Shown: positions 23,693-33,270, numbered from the stretch's first letter. The stretch: 64,000 nt of DNA from CBDFKB01 sp965248715 (GCA_965248715.1 CBDFKB010000008.1:930001-994000); one strand, 5' to 3'. The notes: generated from the letters alone by a model not told the origin. Made by a program: numbers and translations.

Positions 23693-24115
23693 ATGCCAGT
23701 CCGATCGGTTGCGCTCCTTTTGGTGTATTTGATTTGTGCGCAGGGCGCGCAAGCGCAAGCATTGTCTTGTTTTCCGGAAAAAAATTGTAGGCAGATGCAA
23801 AATTGTGCCGAAGCCTATTTCCATTTTGCCGAATGCAAGCAAACTCGACGCGATGGGGACGAAGATGGCATCCCATGCGAAAGCCTCTGCGGCAAGACAC
23901 TTGAGATCATGGCCGCTCGCCTTTCTGCCCAAGGATATGATCCGGCAAGCCCGGTGATGCTGATCGCGCCGGCGGCTGATTTTAGCTGTACGCCGCGAAA
24001 AACCTGCGGGCGCATGGTCAGTTGCGCGGAGGCAAAATTCCACCTCAACACCTGCGGCAACTTAAAACTCGACGGCAACAAGGACGGCATTCCCTGCAAC
24101 AGCATTTGCCGCTGA
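23693..24115 (+). CDS. Secreted protein with two Excalibur-like calcium loops
   Basis: The 140-residue product begins with a signal peptide (about residues 1-22, ending AQGAQA). The mature part contains two Cys-rich copies: each has a CxxxKxC start (CFPEKNC and CTPRKTC), an AEAxFHxxxC middle, and an acidic loop near the end (DGDEDGIPCESLC and DGNKDGIPCNSIC). The DxDxDGxxCE loop is the Excalibur/EF-hand-like calcium motif of extracellular proteins. A single copy usually sits at the end of a nuclease or protease; here two copies form the whole protein. It is divergent from the hydrolase gene. Confidence 0.72.
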   Translation: MPVRSVALLLVYLICAQGAQAQALSCFPEKNCRQMQNCAEAYFHFAECKQTRRDGDEDGIPCESLCGKTLEIMAARLSAQGYDPASPVMLIAPAADFSCTPRKTCGRMVSCAEAKFHLNTCGNLKLDGNKDGIPCNSICR

Positions 24116-24123
24116 AAACCGCT

Positions 24124-26487
24124 CTATAGCTTCAAATTTCTGAGCCGCAACGCATTGCCGATCACCGAGATTGATGAAAGGCTCATGGCTGCGGCTGCCA
24201 GCATTGGCGACAACAAGATGCCGATTACCGGGTACAGAACCCCAGCAGCGACTGGCACGCCGACCGTGTTGTAGATGAATGCGAAAAACAGGTTCTGGCG
24301 GATATTGGCAAGGGTCGCTTGGGCTAGGCGCCGTGCCCGCAGCAGCGCCGCGATATCGCTGCTAGCCAGGGTGATGCCAGCGCTTTCGATCGCCACGTCG
24401 GTGCCGGTTCCCATGGCGATGCCCACATCGGCAACCGCTAACGCTGGCGCGTCATTGATGCCGTCGCCGGCCATTGCCACGTGAGCGCCATCCGCCTTCA
24501 AGGCTTCGATCAAGGCCTTTTTATCCTCGGGCAACAGGCCGGCATGAACCGCGTCAATCTGCAACTGTGCGGCCACCGAATTCGCGGTGACCGCATTGTC
24601 GCCGGTCGCCATGACAATTTTCAGGCCGCTGGTTTTGAGTGCTGCAATCACCTCGCTTGCCTTGTCACGCAACGGGTCGGCGATGGCGATCAACCCGGCC
24701 AATTGGCCGTCTACGGCTACGAACACCACAGTTGCGCCGGTGCGCCGCGCGTCATCGGCAATTTTCGCAGCAGCGGTGATGTCGATGCCGGTATCGGCCA
24801 TCATCGCCGGGTTGCCGACCACGACCTTGGCACCATCGATTTTCGCTACGCCACCCTTGCCGGCGACCGCGCGGAACTGGCTAGCGACTTTACTTTTGTC
24901 GAATTTTTCGGCGGCAGCCAGGATCGCATGGGCCAGCGGGTGTTCGGAATGCCGCTCCACCGCAGCAGCAGCGATTAACATGGTGGCAGTATCGAAGCCG
25001 TTGAAGCCATGGGTATCGCAGACCGCAGGACGGCCACGGGTCAAGGTGCCGGTTTTGTCGACCACCAAAATGTCTGCGCGAGCCAAACGCTCGAGCGCCG
25101 CTGCCTCCTTGACCAAAACCCCGGCGCGGGCGCCGCGCCCGGTCGCGGTCATGACCGCCATCGGCGTCGCCAATCCTAATGCGCATGGGCAGGCGACGAT
25201 CAGCACCGATACTGCCGAGATCAGCGCATAGGCGAGCCGTGGTTCGGGGCCGAAACTCAGCCAAACAACAAATGCAATCAGCGCCACCGCAACCACCGTC
25301 GGGACAAACCACCCCGATACCCGGTCGGCCAGGCTTTGGATCGGCGCTCGCGAGCGCTGCGCCGCTGCCACCATGTCGACGATTTTGGCTAGCTTGGTAT
25401 CGGCGCCGACACTGGTCGCCTTGATGACCAAGGCGCCATCGGCATTGACGGTTCCGGTGGAAACCATAGCGCCGGCGCTTTTGGCGACCGAGATCGGTTC
25501 GCCGGTTAGCATGCTTTCATCGACCGCGGAACTACCATCGATCACCATGCCGTCGACTGGCAACCGGTTGCCTGGAAGAATGCGCAGCCGGTCGCCGACA
25601 AGAATGTTGTCAATCGGCGCTTGATATTCGCTGCCGTCGTTATTGATGCGAAGCGCAGTGTCGGGTGCCAGCGCCATCAACGCACGAATTGCGTCTCCGG
25701 CCTTTTCGCGGGCCTTAAGTTCCAGCACCTGGCCGACGAATATTAGGGTGACGATGACCACTGCGGCCTCGAAATAAACCGGAACAGTTCCACCCATACC
25801 TATGGTGGCTGGAAAGATGCCGGGCACAAACAACGCGATGGTGCTGTAGCCGTAGGCGGCGCCGACGCCGAGCATGATCAGGGTCCACATATTGGCGTGG
25901 CCGGTGCGTATTGAGGTCCAGCCACGGGCAAAAAACGGCCTTGCGGCCCACAATACCACCGGGCTTGCCAGCAAAAACTCGATGATCTGGGCGCTGCGCT
26001 CGCCGATCCATTCACGGACCGGTAGGCCCGCCATTGGTGCCATGGTGAGAATCAATAAAGGTACTGCGGCAATCGCCGAGATCACCAGGCGGCGGGAAAA
26101 GTCGGTAAGCTCGGGATTGGTTTGATCGGCGGTGCCCGACATCGGCTCAAGTGCCATGCCACAGATCGGGCAAGGGCCTGGCTGGTCACGCACGATCTCG
26201 GGATCCATTGGACAGGTATATTCGGCATCGATCGCCACCGCTTGCGGGCGGCGCTTGTGGTTGCCGGTAAGATAAAATACCGGATCGGCGGCGAAACGGT
26301 CGTGACAAGAGACGGAGCAAAAATGATGGTGGGTGTCGCGAAAGGTGAAATTTGGCTTGCCGGCATCGGGCGCGACCGTCATTCCGCATACCGGGTCAAT
26401 CATGGATTGGGGCGGGTTGGGCAAAGGGCCAGGGGCATGATGACAACGCCCGTGATCGGGGATTTGCGCCATCTCTTCGACCGCCAT
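24124..26487 (-). CDS. Copper-translocating P1B-type ATPase
   Basis: The 787-residue pump has a YHS domain (IDPVCGMTVAPDAG, near residue 30) and a heavy-metal-binding domain (YTCPMDPEI and CPICGMALEP, near 90-115) in place of an HMA domain. Then come eight helices with the CPCALGLATP metal channel (near 434), the DKTGTLTRG phosphorylation site (near 475) and the hinge GDGINDAPAL (near 673). The CPC motif and these N-terminal domains are those of Cu+ exporters of the CopA/CopB-like group. ATG 26487 behind AAAGGAA is chosen. It is a single-gene unit with a candidate MerR-type promoter upstream. Confidence 0.9.
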   Translation of the reverse strand: MAVEEMAQIPDHGRCHHAPGPLPNPPQSMIDPVCGMTVAPDAGKPNFTFRDTHHHFCSVSCHDRFAADPVFYLTGNHKRRPQAVAIDAEYTCPMDPEIVRDQPGPCPICGMALEPMSGTADQTNPELTDFSRRLVISAIAAVPLLILTMAPMAGLPVREWIGERSAQIIEFLLASPVVLWAARPFFARGWTSIRTGHANMWTLIMLGVGAAYGYSTIALFVPGIFPATIGMGGTVPVYFEAAVVIVTLIFVGQVLELKAREKAGDAIRALMALAPDTALRINNDGSEYQAPIDNILVGDRLRILPGNRLPVDGMVIDGSSAVDESMLTGEPISVAKSAGAMVSTGTVNADGALVIKATSVGADTKLAKIVDMVAAAQRSRAPIQSLADRVSGWFVPTVVAVALIAFVVWLSFGPEPRLAYALISAVSVLIVACPCALGLATPMAVMTATGRGARAGVLVKEAAALERLARADILVVDKTGTLTRGRPAVCDTHGFNGFDTATMLIAAAAVERHSEHPLAHAILAAAEKFDKSKVASQFRAVAGKGGVAKIDGAKVVVGNPAMMADTGIDITAAAKIADDARRTGATVVFVAVDGQLAGLIAIADPLRDKASEVIAALKTSGLKIVMATGDNAVTANSVAAQLQIDAVHAGLLPEDKKALIEALKADGAHVAMAGDGINDAPALAVADVGIAMGTGTDVAIESAGITLASSDIAALLRARRLAQATLANIRQNLFFAFIYNTVGVPVAAGVLYPVIGILLSPMLAAAAMSLSSISVIGNALRLRNLKL

Positions 26488-26557
26488 TTCATATTCCTTT
26501 AAACGAATTTGATGCCAGGCAGGTGGTGCCGAACCGGGTATTGTTGTCCCGACAGCG

Positions 26558-26588
26558 GATGTATTGTCTCCATATACGGGAAAGTCAA
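26558..26588 (-). promoter_or_regulatory. Candidate MerR-type promoter of the copper ATPase
   Basis: On the minus strand TTGACT (26588-26583) and TACATC (26563-26558) are separated by 19 bases. The spacer contains the imperfect dyad TTTCC/GGAGA. A 19-bp spacer with a dyad between the hexamers is the layout used by CueR/HmrR-type activators, and it would suit copper induction. A normal 17-bp reading (AATACA as -10) is also possible. No regulator gene is adjacent. Confidence 0.35.
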
Positions 26589-26670
26589 GGATTGGGCACG
26601 AAAGATTGCGATAGCAGCAAGATGCAGCTATCATACTGAATATATTGACGATTTATGACGAATGCGCGGT

Positions 26671-27663
26671 TTAAAGCTCAACCTGGTAGCTGTTGGCGAT
26701 ATAGCGAAAGCCGACCCCGTGTTTTTCCACAAAGCCAACCGAGGGGTAGGGCATGTGGTAGCCGATAAACGGCATCCGGTCGGTGGCGATCATGTCGAAC
26801 ACCCGCCGTCTGGTTGCTGCCGCCATCGCCTTGTCCACATCGAACACCACTTCCCAGTCGGGGCGCTGCAGGGCGACCACGAAATGGTTGGCGGTATCGG
26901 CAGCGATGATGAGCCTGCGGCCGTTGGATGCCACATGGTAGATCATGTGACCTGGAGTGTGGCCGAAGGCGTTGATCGCGGCAATGCCGGCAACTACATC
27001 GCCACCATCTTCGATAAACGATATCTTTTCGGCCAGCGGTTTCACATTGGCACCAACCAGTTTAGCCACACCTTCGGTTTTGCCGCTCATGCGTTCGTCA
27101 GCGCTCCAGAAATTATATTCGGTGGCGCCGGTAACGTAACGGGCGTTGGGGAATGCCGGCTGGCCGTCTTCCATCAGTCCGCCAATATGGTCTGGATGCA
27201 TGTGGGTGATGACCACCACATCGATCTGTTCCGGCGTGTAACCGGCTTGGCCCAACACCTGTCGCAATTGTCCGAGCCCGGCCTGGCGGCCCCTGGCGCC
27301 GTTGCCGGTATCGAACAGCACCAATTGGCTGCCGGTATTGACGATGGTCGGAGTAAAACCGAGGGAAAATTGTTTTTCCGGCAGGTAATTTTCCTTGAGC
27401 AGGGCGTGTACGTCTTGTTCGCTTTGTTTGCCGCCGAAAATCGGGTAGGGACCATCCAGCACCCGGGCACCGTCGCGGATCGTGGTGATTTCGAAGCCGC
27501 CGAGCATAAAACGGAAATGGCTGGCCGATTGGGCACCCATCATCTCGGCCTTGCCGAAGGCGGCGCGGACCATCAATTGCGGCGCGGCCAGCAAAGCGCC
27601 GGCGGTTCCTACATATTGCAACAATTTGCGGCGGGTGGCGGATCGGTTTAATGGCAACAACAT
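26671..27663 (-). CDS. Tat-exported metallo-beta-lactamase-fold hydrolase
   Basis: The 330-residue protein begins with a twin-arginine signal (SATRRKLLQYVG, then a hydrophobic stretch to about residue 35). It then has the MBL fold: VVVITHMHPDHIGGL gives HxHxDH near residue 152, FGHTPGHMIYHV gives the second metal His, and IAADTANHF the bridging Asp. ATG 27663 behind GGAG is used. Tat export implies cofactor loading in the cytoplasm. The relatives are N-acyl-homoserine-lactonase-like or quinoprotein-linked periplasmic hydrolases. The substrate is unknown and no operon partner is present. Confidence 0.85.
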   Translation of the reverse strand: MLLPLNRSATRRKLLQYVGTAGALLAAPQLMVRAAFGKAEMMGAQSASHFRFMLGGFEITTIRDGARVLDGPYPIFGGKQSEQDVHALLKENYLPEKQFSLGFTPTIVNTGSQLVLFDTGNGARGRQAGLGQLRQVLGQAGYTPEQIDVVVITHMHPDHIGGLMEDGQPAFPNARYVTGATEYNFWSADERMSGKTEGVAKLVGANVKPLAEKISFIEDGGDVVAGIAAINAFGHTPGHMIYHVASNGRRLIIAADTANHFVVALQRPDWEVVFDVDKAMAAATRRRVFDMIATDRMPFIGYHMPYPSVGFVEKHGVGFRYIANSYQVEL

Positions 27664-27824
27664 GGCAATCTCCATTCGCGGTACTTGCCATTGTCGCAAT
27701 TATTACCTTGGCTGACACTTCAATTCTTTGGGAGCACGCCTTCCGGAGCACGGGTGGAGGTTGCCGGTGGTACCGCCGGTTCGAAACGTAATCACCCTAT
27801 TTTCATTTGGATCTGCCTGTAGAA

Positions 27825-28005
27825 TTACCCAGCCATTTTCAGTTTCATGGCGAGGGTGATCCCACCGATGCCCATGTTTGGTCGTCCGTTATGCCAAGTC
27901 CATAGTCATTGCATGGTATGTTCTTGTGCCTCCTTTATCGTGTCAAAGATGTTTTGTGCCAAACCATTCACCATGGACGGTGCGATTGTAACGTTCGATA
28001 TAGCC
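27825..28005 (-). pseudogene. Relic of an IS3-family transposase (OrfB C-terminus)
   Basis: Read on the minus strand, two frames together give the C-terminal end of an IS3-family DDE transposase. GYIERYNRTVHGEWF begins at 28005; after a frameshift, IFDTIKEAQEHTMQ, a TGA stop where the family has Trp, then LWTWHNGRPNMGIGGITLA and MKLKMAG up to the TAA at 27827-27825. The rest of the element is missing; its upstream side is cut off by the 3' end of purB. There are no recognisable terminal repeats. This is the main content of the 358-base gap before purB. Confidence 0.78.
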
Positions 28006-28021
28006 GATATTGCCGCGCAGT

Positions 28022-29326
28022 TTATTCGCCAAACACCCGCTCGAAAATCGCATCCACATGTTTGAAGTGATAAGCATCGTCGAATGCGGCATCAATTTGG
28101 GCGGTGCTCAACCGTTCGCTGACTTGCTTGTCGGCTTTCAGCAATTCGGCAAACTGGCCTTTGCCAGCCCAGGCGGCCATCGCATTATCCTGGACTACCC
28201 GGTAAGCGTCCTCGCGCGCCATGCCGGCCTGGGTCAGCGCCAGCAAGACCCGCTGCGAATTATGCAGGCCGCCGAGCCGATCCAAATTATCGGTCATGTT
28301 TTGCGGGTGCACCACCAATTTGTCGATTACGCCGGTAAGCCGATGGAGCGCGAAATCAAGGGTAATGGTGGCGTCAGGCCCGATCATCCGTTCCACCGCC
28401 GAGTGCGAGATGTCACGCTCGTGCCACAACGCCACATTCTCCATCGCCGGCAGCGCATAACCGCGTACCATGCGGGCAAGGCCGGTGAGGTTTTCGCTCA
28501 AGACCGGATTGCGCTTGTGCGGCATTGCCGAGGAACCTTTTTGGCCTTTGGAGAAAAATTCTTCCGCTTCCCCCACCTCGGTGCGCTGTAGATGGCGGAT
28601 TTCCACCGCGACGCGCTCCAGCGATGAGGCGATAACCGCCAACGTGGCGAAATACATCGCGTGCCGGTCGCGCGGGATCACCTGGGTTGAAACCGGTTCT
28701 GGTTTGAGACCCAGCGCGTGCGCGACATGGCGTTCGACGGCGGGATCGATATTGGCAAAAGTGCCGACAGCACCCGAAAGCGCGCAGGTGGCGATTTCCT
28801 CGCGCGCATTGATCAAACGGGCCCGGGCACGGAAAAACTCGCACCAGGCCTGGGCCAGTTTGAGGCCAAATGTGGTGGGCTCGGCGTGGATGCCATGCGA
28901 GCGGCCAATGGTGGCAGTGTATTTGTGCTCAAGCGCCCGCCGTTTTAGCGTCACCAATAACCGATCGATGTCGTCGACCAAAATATCGCTGGCGCGCAGC
29001 AATTGTACCGATAAGCAGGTATCGAGAATGTCAGACGAAGTTAGGCCCTGATGTATAAAGCGCGCCTGGGGGCCGACGATTTCGGCCAGATGGGTCAAGA
29101 ACGCGATCACATCGTGCCGGGTCTCGCGCTCTATTTCGTCGATGCGGGCGATGTCGAATACCGCCTTTTCGCCCTTTTCGCGAATGGTCTTGGCCGCCTC
29201 ATGCGCGATCATGCCGATTTCCGCCATCGCGTCACAGGCGTGGGCTTCGATCTCGAACCAGATGCGAAACTTGGTCTCGCGCGACCAGATGGCAACCATT
29301 TCGGGACGGGAATAGCGTTCGATCAT
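28022..29326 (-). CDS. purB: Adenylosuccinate lyase PurB
   Basis: The 434-residue enzyme splits fumarate from SAICAR and from adenylosuccinate in purine synthesis. It has the superfamily signature KGSSAMPHKRNPVLSE (near residue 263), the active-site HQGLTSSDILDT segment and the GRSHGIHAEPTTFG loop. The N-terminal MIERYSRPEMVAIWS matches PurB. The length is normal. The start 29326 is selected by family alignment, since an in-frame extension to 29371 is atypical. It is last in a minus-strand run with the DUF2259 and membrane-protein genes. Confidence 0.95.
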   Translation of the reverse strand: MIERYSRPEMVAIWSRETKFRIWFEIEAHACDAMAEIGMIAHEAAKTIREKGEKAVFDIARIDEIERETRHDVIAFLTHLAEIVGPQARFIHQGLTSSDILDTCLSVQLLRASDILVDDIDRLLVTLKRRALEHKYTATIGRSHGIHAEPTTFGLKLAQAWCEFFRARARLINAREEIATCALSGAVGTFANIDPAVERHVAHALGLKPEPVSTQVIPRDRHAMYFATLAVIASSLERVAVEIRHLQRTEVGEAEEFFSKGQKGSSAMPHKRNPVLSENLTGLARMVRGYALPAMENVALWHERDISHSAVERMIGPDATITLDFALHRLTGVIDKLVVHPQNMTDNLDRLGGLHNSQRVLLALTQAGMAREDAYRVVQDNAMAAWAGKGQFAELLKADKQVSERLSTAQIDAAFDDAYHFKHVDAIFERVFGE

Positions 29327-29413
29327 GGGCTTGCCGACTATAGGTTTGAGTAAATGGTGCCCGGTTATCATTGCTTGTGGCCATCGACAAGGATGGCTGG
29401 CGCCTACACACAG

Positions 29414-29914
29414 TCAATTGCCGGATTGCAGACCACGCGCGCTGCGGGTGGCGAACCAACAAATCCCCATCAAAGCTGCCACGGAGAGCGGGGTGACCAT
29501 TTTGTACAGTCCGCTGGCGCCAAAAAGATAGAGCGCGTTGGCGGTCGTGAACAATTGCTGGATCAACCATTCCAGTTCGAAAGTAGCTCCATGCCATTTG
29601 CTGTAATAGAGCCGGTAGTGCAACACGAAGGGTAGGCCGGTGAACGCGGCGGTGCTGGACGCAAGTGCCACAAACAGCGCCGCGAACCGCGCGCTACGCG
29701 GCTTGTTGCGAAACCAATTTTTGACCAGCCAAAAACAGATCAGCGCCGCCACCATCGGCCCAACCAACCAAATAGCGGCAATTAACAAGCGGGCATCCAA
29801 GGTGCGGTGACCGCGCAACAATAACGGCGCGGTGACATGGGCGCTGATGATCAACGCCCAAAGTGCGGCGAGTAGCCAGTCGGAATAATTTAATCGGGAT
29901 CCCGGCTCAGCCAT
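29414..29914 (-). CDS. Four-helix membrane protein of unknown function
   Basis: The 166-residue product has about four hydrophobic segments (near residues 13-33, 43-65, 75-97 and 125-155) and no recognisable motif. It is not recognised from sequence. Its start overlaps the end of the DUF2259 gene by 8 bases, and purB follows 87 bases later, so all three may be one transcript. The gene is the middle member of this set; its small size and helical layout suggest an inner-membrane accessory protein. Confidence 0.62.
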   Translation of the reverse strand: MAEPGSRLNYSDWLLAALWALIISAHVTAPLLLRGHRTLDARLLIAAIWLVGPMVAALICFWLVKNWFRNKPRSARFAALFVALASSTAAFTGLPFVLHYRLYYSKWHGATFELEWLIQQLFTTANALYLFGASGLYKMVTPLSVAALMGICWFATRSARGLQSGN

Positions 29915-30614
29915 CGAACGATGTGGTCACTGCAAGGTAGCGGCCATCTGGTCCTTCAAAACCAATCTTCCGCATCAAAATCAGGACCGCCAGTACTGGT
30001 TGGCCGGCCGGCGGATAATAGGTGACGATATCGGCGAGGCTATAGTTGAGCGGACAGCCGCGGCTAGTTGGCAGTTTTGCATCATTGTTGAGCGTCACGG
30101 TCGGCCCGTCGCGGGTTTGCAGCGTCAGGCGAAAACCGAACGTGTTGCCGAAATCAGGCGGGCAGAAATCGGGCCCGGGAAGCGGAAATTGGCTGAGCGA
30201 GGCTTTGACGAATTTGTCGGATTTGGAATAGAAAATACGCGGCCTGGCAGCCATGTTCTCGGTATCGGTGATTTCGGTCGGCTGGTTGGTGGCGGCGATG
30301 AAACCTGGCTCGGTGACCGGTTGCAACAGCGCCGCAGCTTGCTTGCGGGCGCCATTGCGCGCATCAGCCAGGGTGGCGTTTTCATCATCGAGCCGTACTC
30401 GGACCGGCGAACCCGGCACCCAACTGTCGTCGGCAGTGGCAATCACGAATATGTTCGAATAGGCAAAGCCGGAACCGTCCTGGATGCCAAATTCTTCAAA
30501 TGCAAATCTGCCGCCATCGGTGGAAAAGCCAAGGATCACCCGTTGGGCGAAATCGCCGGCGTGGGCGGCCGCCGAAATTAGGAATAGTAGGCAGGACAAT
30601 GTTAGGGTGCGCAT
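29907..30614 (-). CDS. DUF2259-family predicted secreted protein
   Basis: The 235-residue protein has a signal peptide (about residues 1-20, ISAAAHA-G). The following VILGFSTDGGRFAFEEFGI and TDTENMAARPRIFYSKSD are hallmarks of DUF2259, a family of predicted periplasmic proteins found mostly in alphaproteobacteria. The C-terminal ILMRKIGFEGPDGRYLAVT is also typical. ATG 30614 behind AAGGA is used, not the longer frame. It has no known function. It is first in the run leading to purB. Confidence 0.8.
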   Translation of the reverse strand: MRTLTLSCLLFLISAAAHAGDFAQRVILGFSTDGGRFAFEEFGIQDGSGFAYSNIFVIATADDSWVPGSPVRVRLDDENATLADARNGARKQAAALLQPVTEPGFIAATNQPTEITDTENMAARPRIFYSKSDKFVKASLSQFPLPGPDFCPPDFGNTFGFRLTLQTRDGPTVTLNNDAKLPTSRGCPLNYSLADIVTYYPPAGQPVLAVLILMRKIGFEGPDGRYLAVTTSFDG

Positions 30615-30685
30615 CGCCAAATCCTTGTTAGAGCCCATCTCGATAATACCAGAATCGGGCAAATGGGGCTAGCGGCTGGATGCCG

Positions 30686-30745
30686 ATAATACCAAAGGCA
30701 CTCGATATGGACCGACTTGGTTGCGGCAAATCGGATTGTCCGGCC
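30686..30745 (+). repeat. ATACCAA-type intergenic repeat, short copy
   Basis: ATACCAAAGGCACTCGATAT followed by GGACCGACTTGGTTGCGGC aligns with the minus-strand reading of the elements at 16270-16382 and 57467-57562. It is the only structure seen in the gap 30615-31191. The rest of that gap is AT-rich towards the kinase start, with the sequence GTACATAAAGTACCTGTACA near 31037-31055. Confidence 0.55.
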
Positions 30746-31191
30746 AGGCGGCAAACTGGTTCGTGATTGAGAAATGGAAGCAAAAACAAGCCGCTGGCGA
30801 TGACTATTTGCTTGACAGGCGCCGCCGAAAGACAGCTCGGGATTGCAACATTTTTCGCGGTCCGGCAATTTGTCATGCGGCGATGATATATCGTGGTAAA
30901 TGTTGGTGTTTGTTGACCAAGCCGGGAATAATATCTGAAATTCATCCAAGCCTTACCGCAATCAAAGGCTCGTTGTCGATAAAATAAAATCCAGTAATCG
31001 TTCACTAGTGTTAACAAATATATCGTCAATATTTCGTACATAAAGTACCTGTACAATAGTGGCAAGAGGTTGCAATCGATATTGCGATGACTTGGCGGGA
31101 TGCCGTCAACGGATTGAGAAGTAACCAAAAATTTCGATGTCCATATAATCCAAATCCGCATTGCGCTTATGCGCTATTTTCGGAGCGTCGA

Positions 31192-33270
31192 ATGAATTCC
31201 GCACCCCATGTGACCGGTGAACTGCCACTGCCTGAGGACAATAGTTTTCTCGATATCGGACCGCTCGACCGCAATACGTTGCTGGAAATGCTGGACCGAA
31301 TCGATCAAGGGGTTTTGATCGCCGACTGCGATAACCGAATCATGGTTATGAACAGTCGTGCCAAACAGTTTCTGCAATTGCGGGAGTGCGAATTCCGAGA
31401 ATATATGAGCGTCGCGGAGATGTTCCGCATCATTGCCAAAAATGTGGAATGCGATCCCAGGAAATTTGCCATTCAGGTACGCACTTGTTTGAAGCTGGCA
31501 CGCGAGAATAAGCCGTATGAATTTGAATGTTCCTTGTCCAACGGAAGTATTCTTCGATGTTCCAGCCTGCCATTGCCCAGTGGCGAATTGCTGATGATCT
31601 ACTCCGACAAATCCACATTGTGGCGCCAGGAAATTGGCCAGGCGGCCGCGTGGTTGAGCGAAGCGACCGATACAATGGCCCATGGCCTGCTGGTGCACGA
31701 CGGCGATACGATTTTGCAATCCAACAACCGGCTGGCCGAGATTTTTGGAATTCCCGAAGCCGAAGTTAAACCGGGAAAATCGTGGAAAGAATTGGTACGG
31801 CGCCGGATAGCGAAAATTGAAGGCTACGCGCCCCATGAGATCGAATACCGGGTGTCCAGGGTCACCGATTCGAACGATGTTGGCGTCTACGAGCGCAAAC
31901 TGACCAACGGGCGCTGGATCCGGGTCGATTTAAGATGGCGCAGCGAAGGCGGCAAGGTGGCGACGTTTACCGACATCACTGAAGCCAAGTTTCAGGAAGC
32001 GATGCTGGAAGAGGCGCAAGAAAAGGCCACGGTTGCCGATCGCGCCAAGTCGGAATTTCTTGCTAATATGAGCCATGAAATCCGCACCCCGATGAATGGC
32101 GTGATGGGCATGGCCGAATTACTGGCGAAAACCGACCTCGATGCCCAGCAAAAGGAGTTCGCCGACATCATTGTGCGTTCGGGTGCGTCTTTGCTGACAA
32201 TTATCAACGATATTTTGGATATTTCCAAGATCAATTCCGGGCAGATGGAACCGGAGCCGGTGCCCTTTACACTCGCGGAAGTTATCGAGGATGTCGCGAT
32301 GCTGGTTTCTTCGCGGATCGGCGAAAAGGATTTGGAATTGATGGTTCGGATAGATCCTGAATTACCGAAAATGTTTCTTGGCGACGTCGGCTTCATCCGC
32401 CAAATCTTTACCAATTTGATGGGCAATGCGATCAAGTTTACGGAAGCTGGCTATGTTTATGTCAATGTTGCAGCGGTGGAAGACAATGCAAACGAAAATG
32501 GCAGCATTAATCCAATACGTTTGCACATTGCGGTTGAAGATACCGGCATCGGCATTCCCGAGGAAGATCTGAAACAGGTTTTCGACAAATTCAGCCAGGT
32601 TGACGCCTCGGCTTCCAGAAAGCACGAAGGAACCGGACTTGGTCTTTCCATTACGTCTTCGCTGGTTGGGTTGATGAGCGGTGAGATTGGTGCCAGAAGC
32701 AAGTTGGGGCAGGGTTCGACGTTCTGGTTCGAGGTCGATTTGCCGACATATGGCCCAATAAATGTAGAGCGCGCGCCTAGCGATGTGTCTGGTGCCAGGG
32801 TTTTGGTGGTCGATCACAGTCATATCAACCGCCGCATTTTGACCGAACAATTGAAAGCGTGGAATTTCGATTGTGCCGCAGTATCGAGCGGCGCCGAGGC
32901 TTTAGCCGTCATGCAGGCAACGATCGACCTTGACATGCCGATCAACTGTATATTGCTTGATCACCGCACGCTGCAGATGGATGGTGGCCAGGATGTCAAA
33001 CTCCTGCGCCTCAATTCGGCATTCGCCAAAGTATCGATGATCATGCTGACATCGGCTTGTGAACTGAAAAACGAGGCTATCCCCTCTGCACCAAACGTGC
33101 AAGGTCATCTGACCAAACCCACCCGTTCCACTTTGTTGCTGGAAACCATTGTTGGGGTTTTACGCGACAACCGACCGGCCCCCCCGGCAAGGGTTCACGC
33201 CGGTTGCGACAAGATCGATATCGATGATGATGAGGATAGCGATTTGCAAATATCGCAAATGCAGGCGTAG
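31192..33270 (+). CDS. Cytoplasmic hybrid sensor histidine kinase
   Basis: The 692-residue protein starts at ATG 31192 behind GGAG. There are no transmembrane helices. Two PAS domains of the PAS_7 type (about residues 25-130 and 150-265) precede HisKA with MSHEIRTPMNGVMG (phospho-His near 296), then HATPase with NAIKFTEAG, DTGIGIPEE and GTGLGLSI. The C-terminal receiver domain (about 535-660) keeps the phospho-Asp (ILLDHRTLQMDG, near 590) and Lys (LTKPT), but the acidic pair reads VVDHS instead of VDDN, so metal binding may be weaker. It would sense an internal cue through PAS. No cognate response regulator is adjacent. Confidence 0.88.
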   Translation: MNSAPHVTGELPLPEDNSFLDIGPLDRNTLLEMLDRIDQGVLIADCDNRIMVMNSRAKQFLQLRECEFREYMSVAEMFRIIAKNVECDPRKFAIQVRTCLKLARENKPYEFECSLSNGSILRCSSLPLPSGELLMIYSDKSTLWRQEIGQAAAWLSEATDTMAHGLLVHDGDTILQSNNRLAEIFGIPEAEVKPGKSWKELVRRRIAKIEGYAPHEIEYRVSRVTDSNDVGVYERKLTNGRWIRVDLRWRSEGGKVATFTDITEAKFQEAMLEEAQEKATVADRAKSEFLANMSHEIRTPMNGVMGMAELLAKTDLDAQQKEFADIIVRSGASLLTIINDILDISKINSGQMEPEPVPFTLAEVIEDVAMLVSSRIGEKDLELMVRIDPELPKMFLGDVGFIRQIFTNLMGNAIKFTEAGYVYVNVAAVEDNANENGSINPIRLHIAVEDTGIGIPEEDLKQVFDKFSQVDASASRKHEGTGLGLSITSSLVGLMSGEIGARSKLGQGSTFWFEVDLPTYGPINVERAPSDVSGARVLVVDHSHINRRILTEQLKAWNFDCAAVSSGAEALAVMQATIDLDMPINCILLDHRTLQMDGGQDVKLLRLNSAFAKVSMIMLTSACELKNEAIPSAPNVQGHLTKPTRSTLLLETIVGVLRDNRPAPPARVHAGCDKIDIDDDEDSDLQISQMQA

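Noticed and set aside
26662..27651. A 329-codon plus-strand frame opposite the metallo-beta-lactamase-fold gene.
   Set aside because: The minus-strand product has a Tat signal and a full metal-site set; the plus-strand product is a shadow with no motif.
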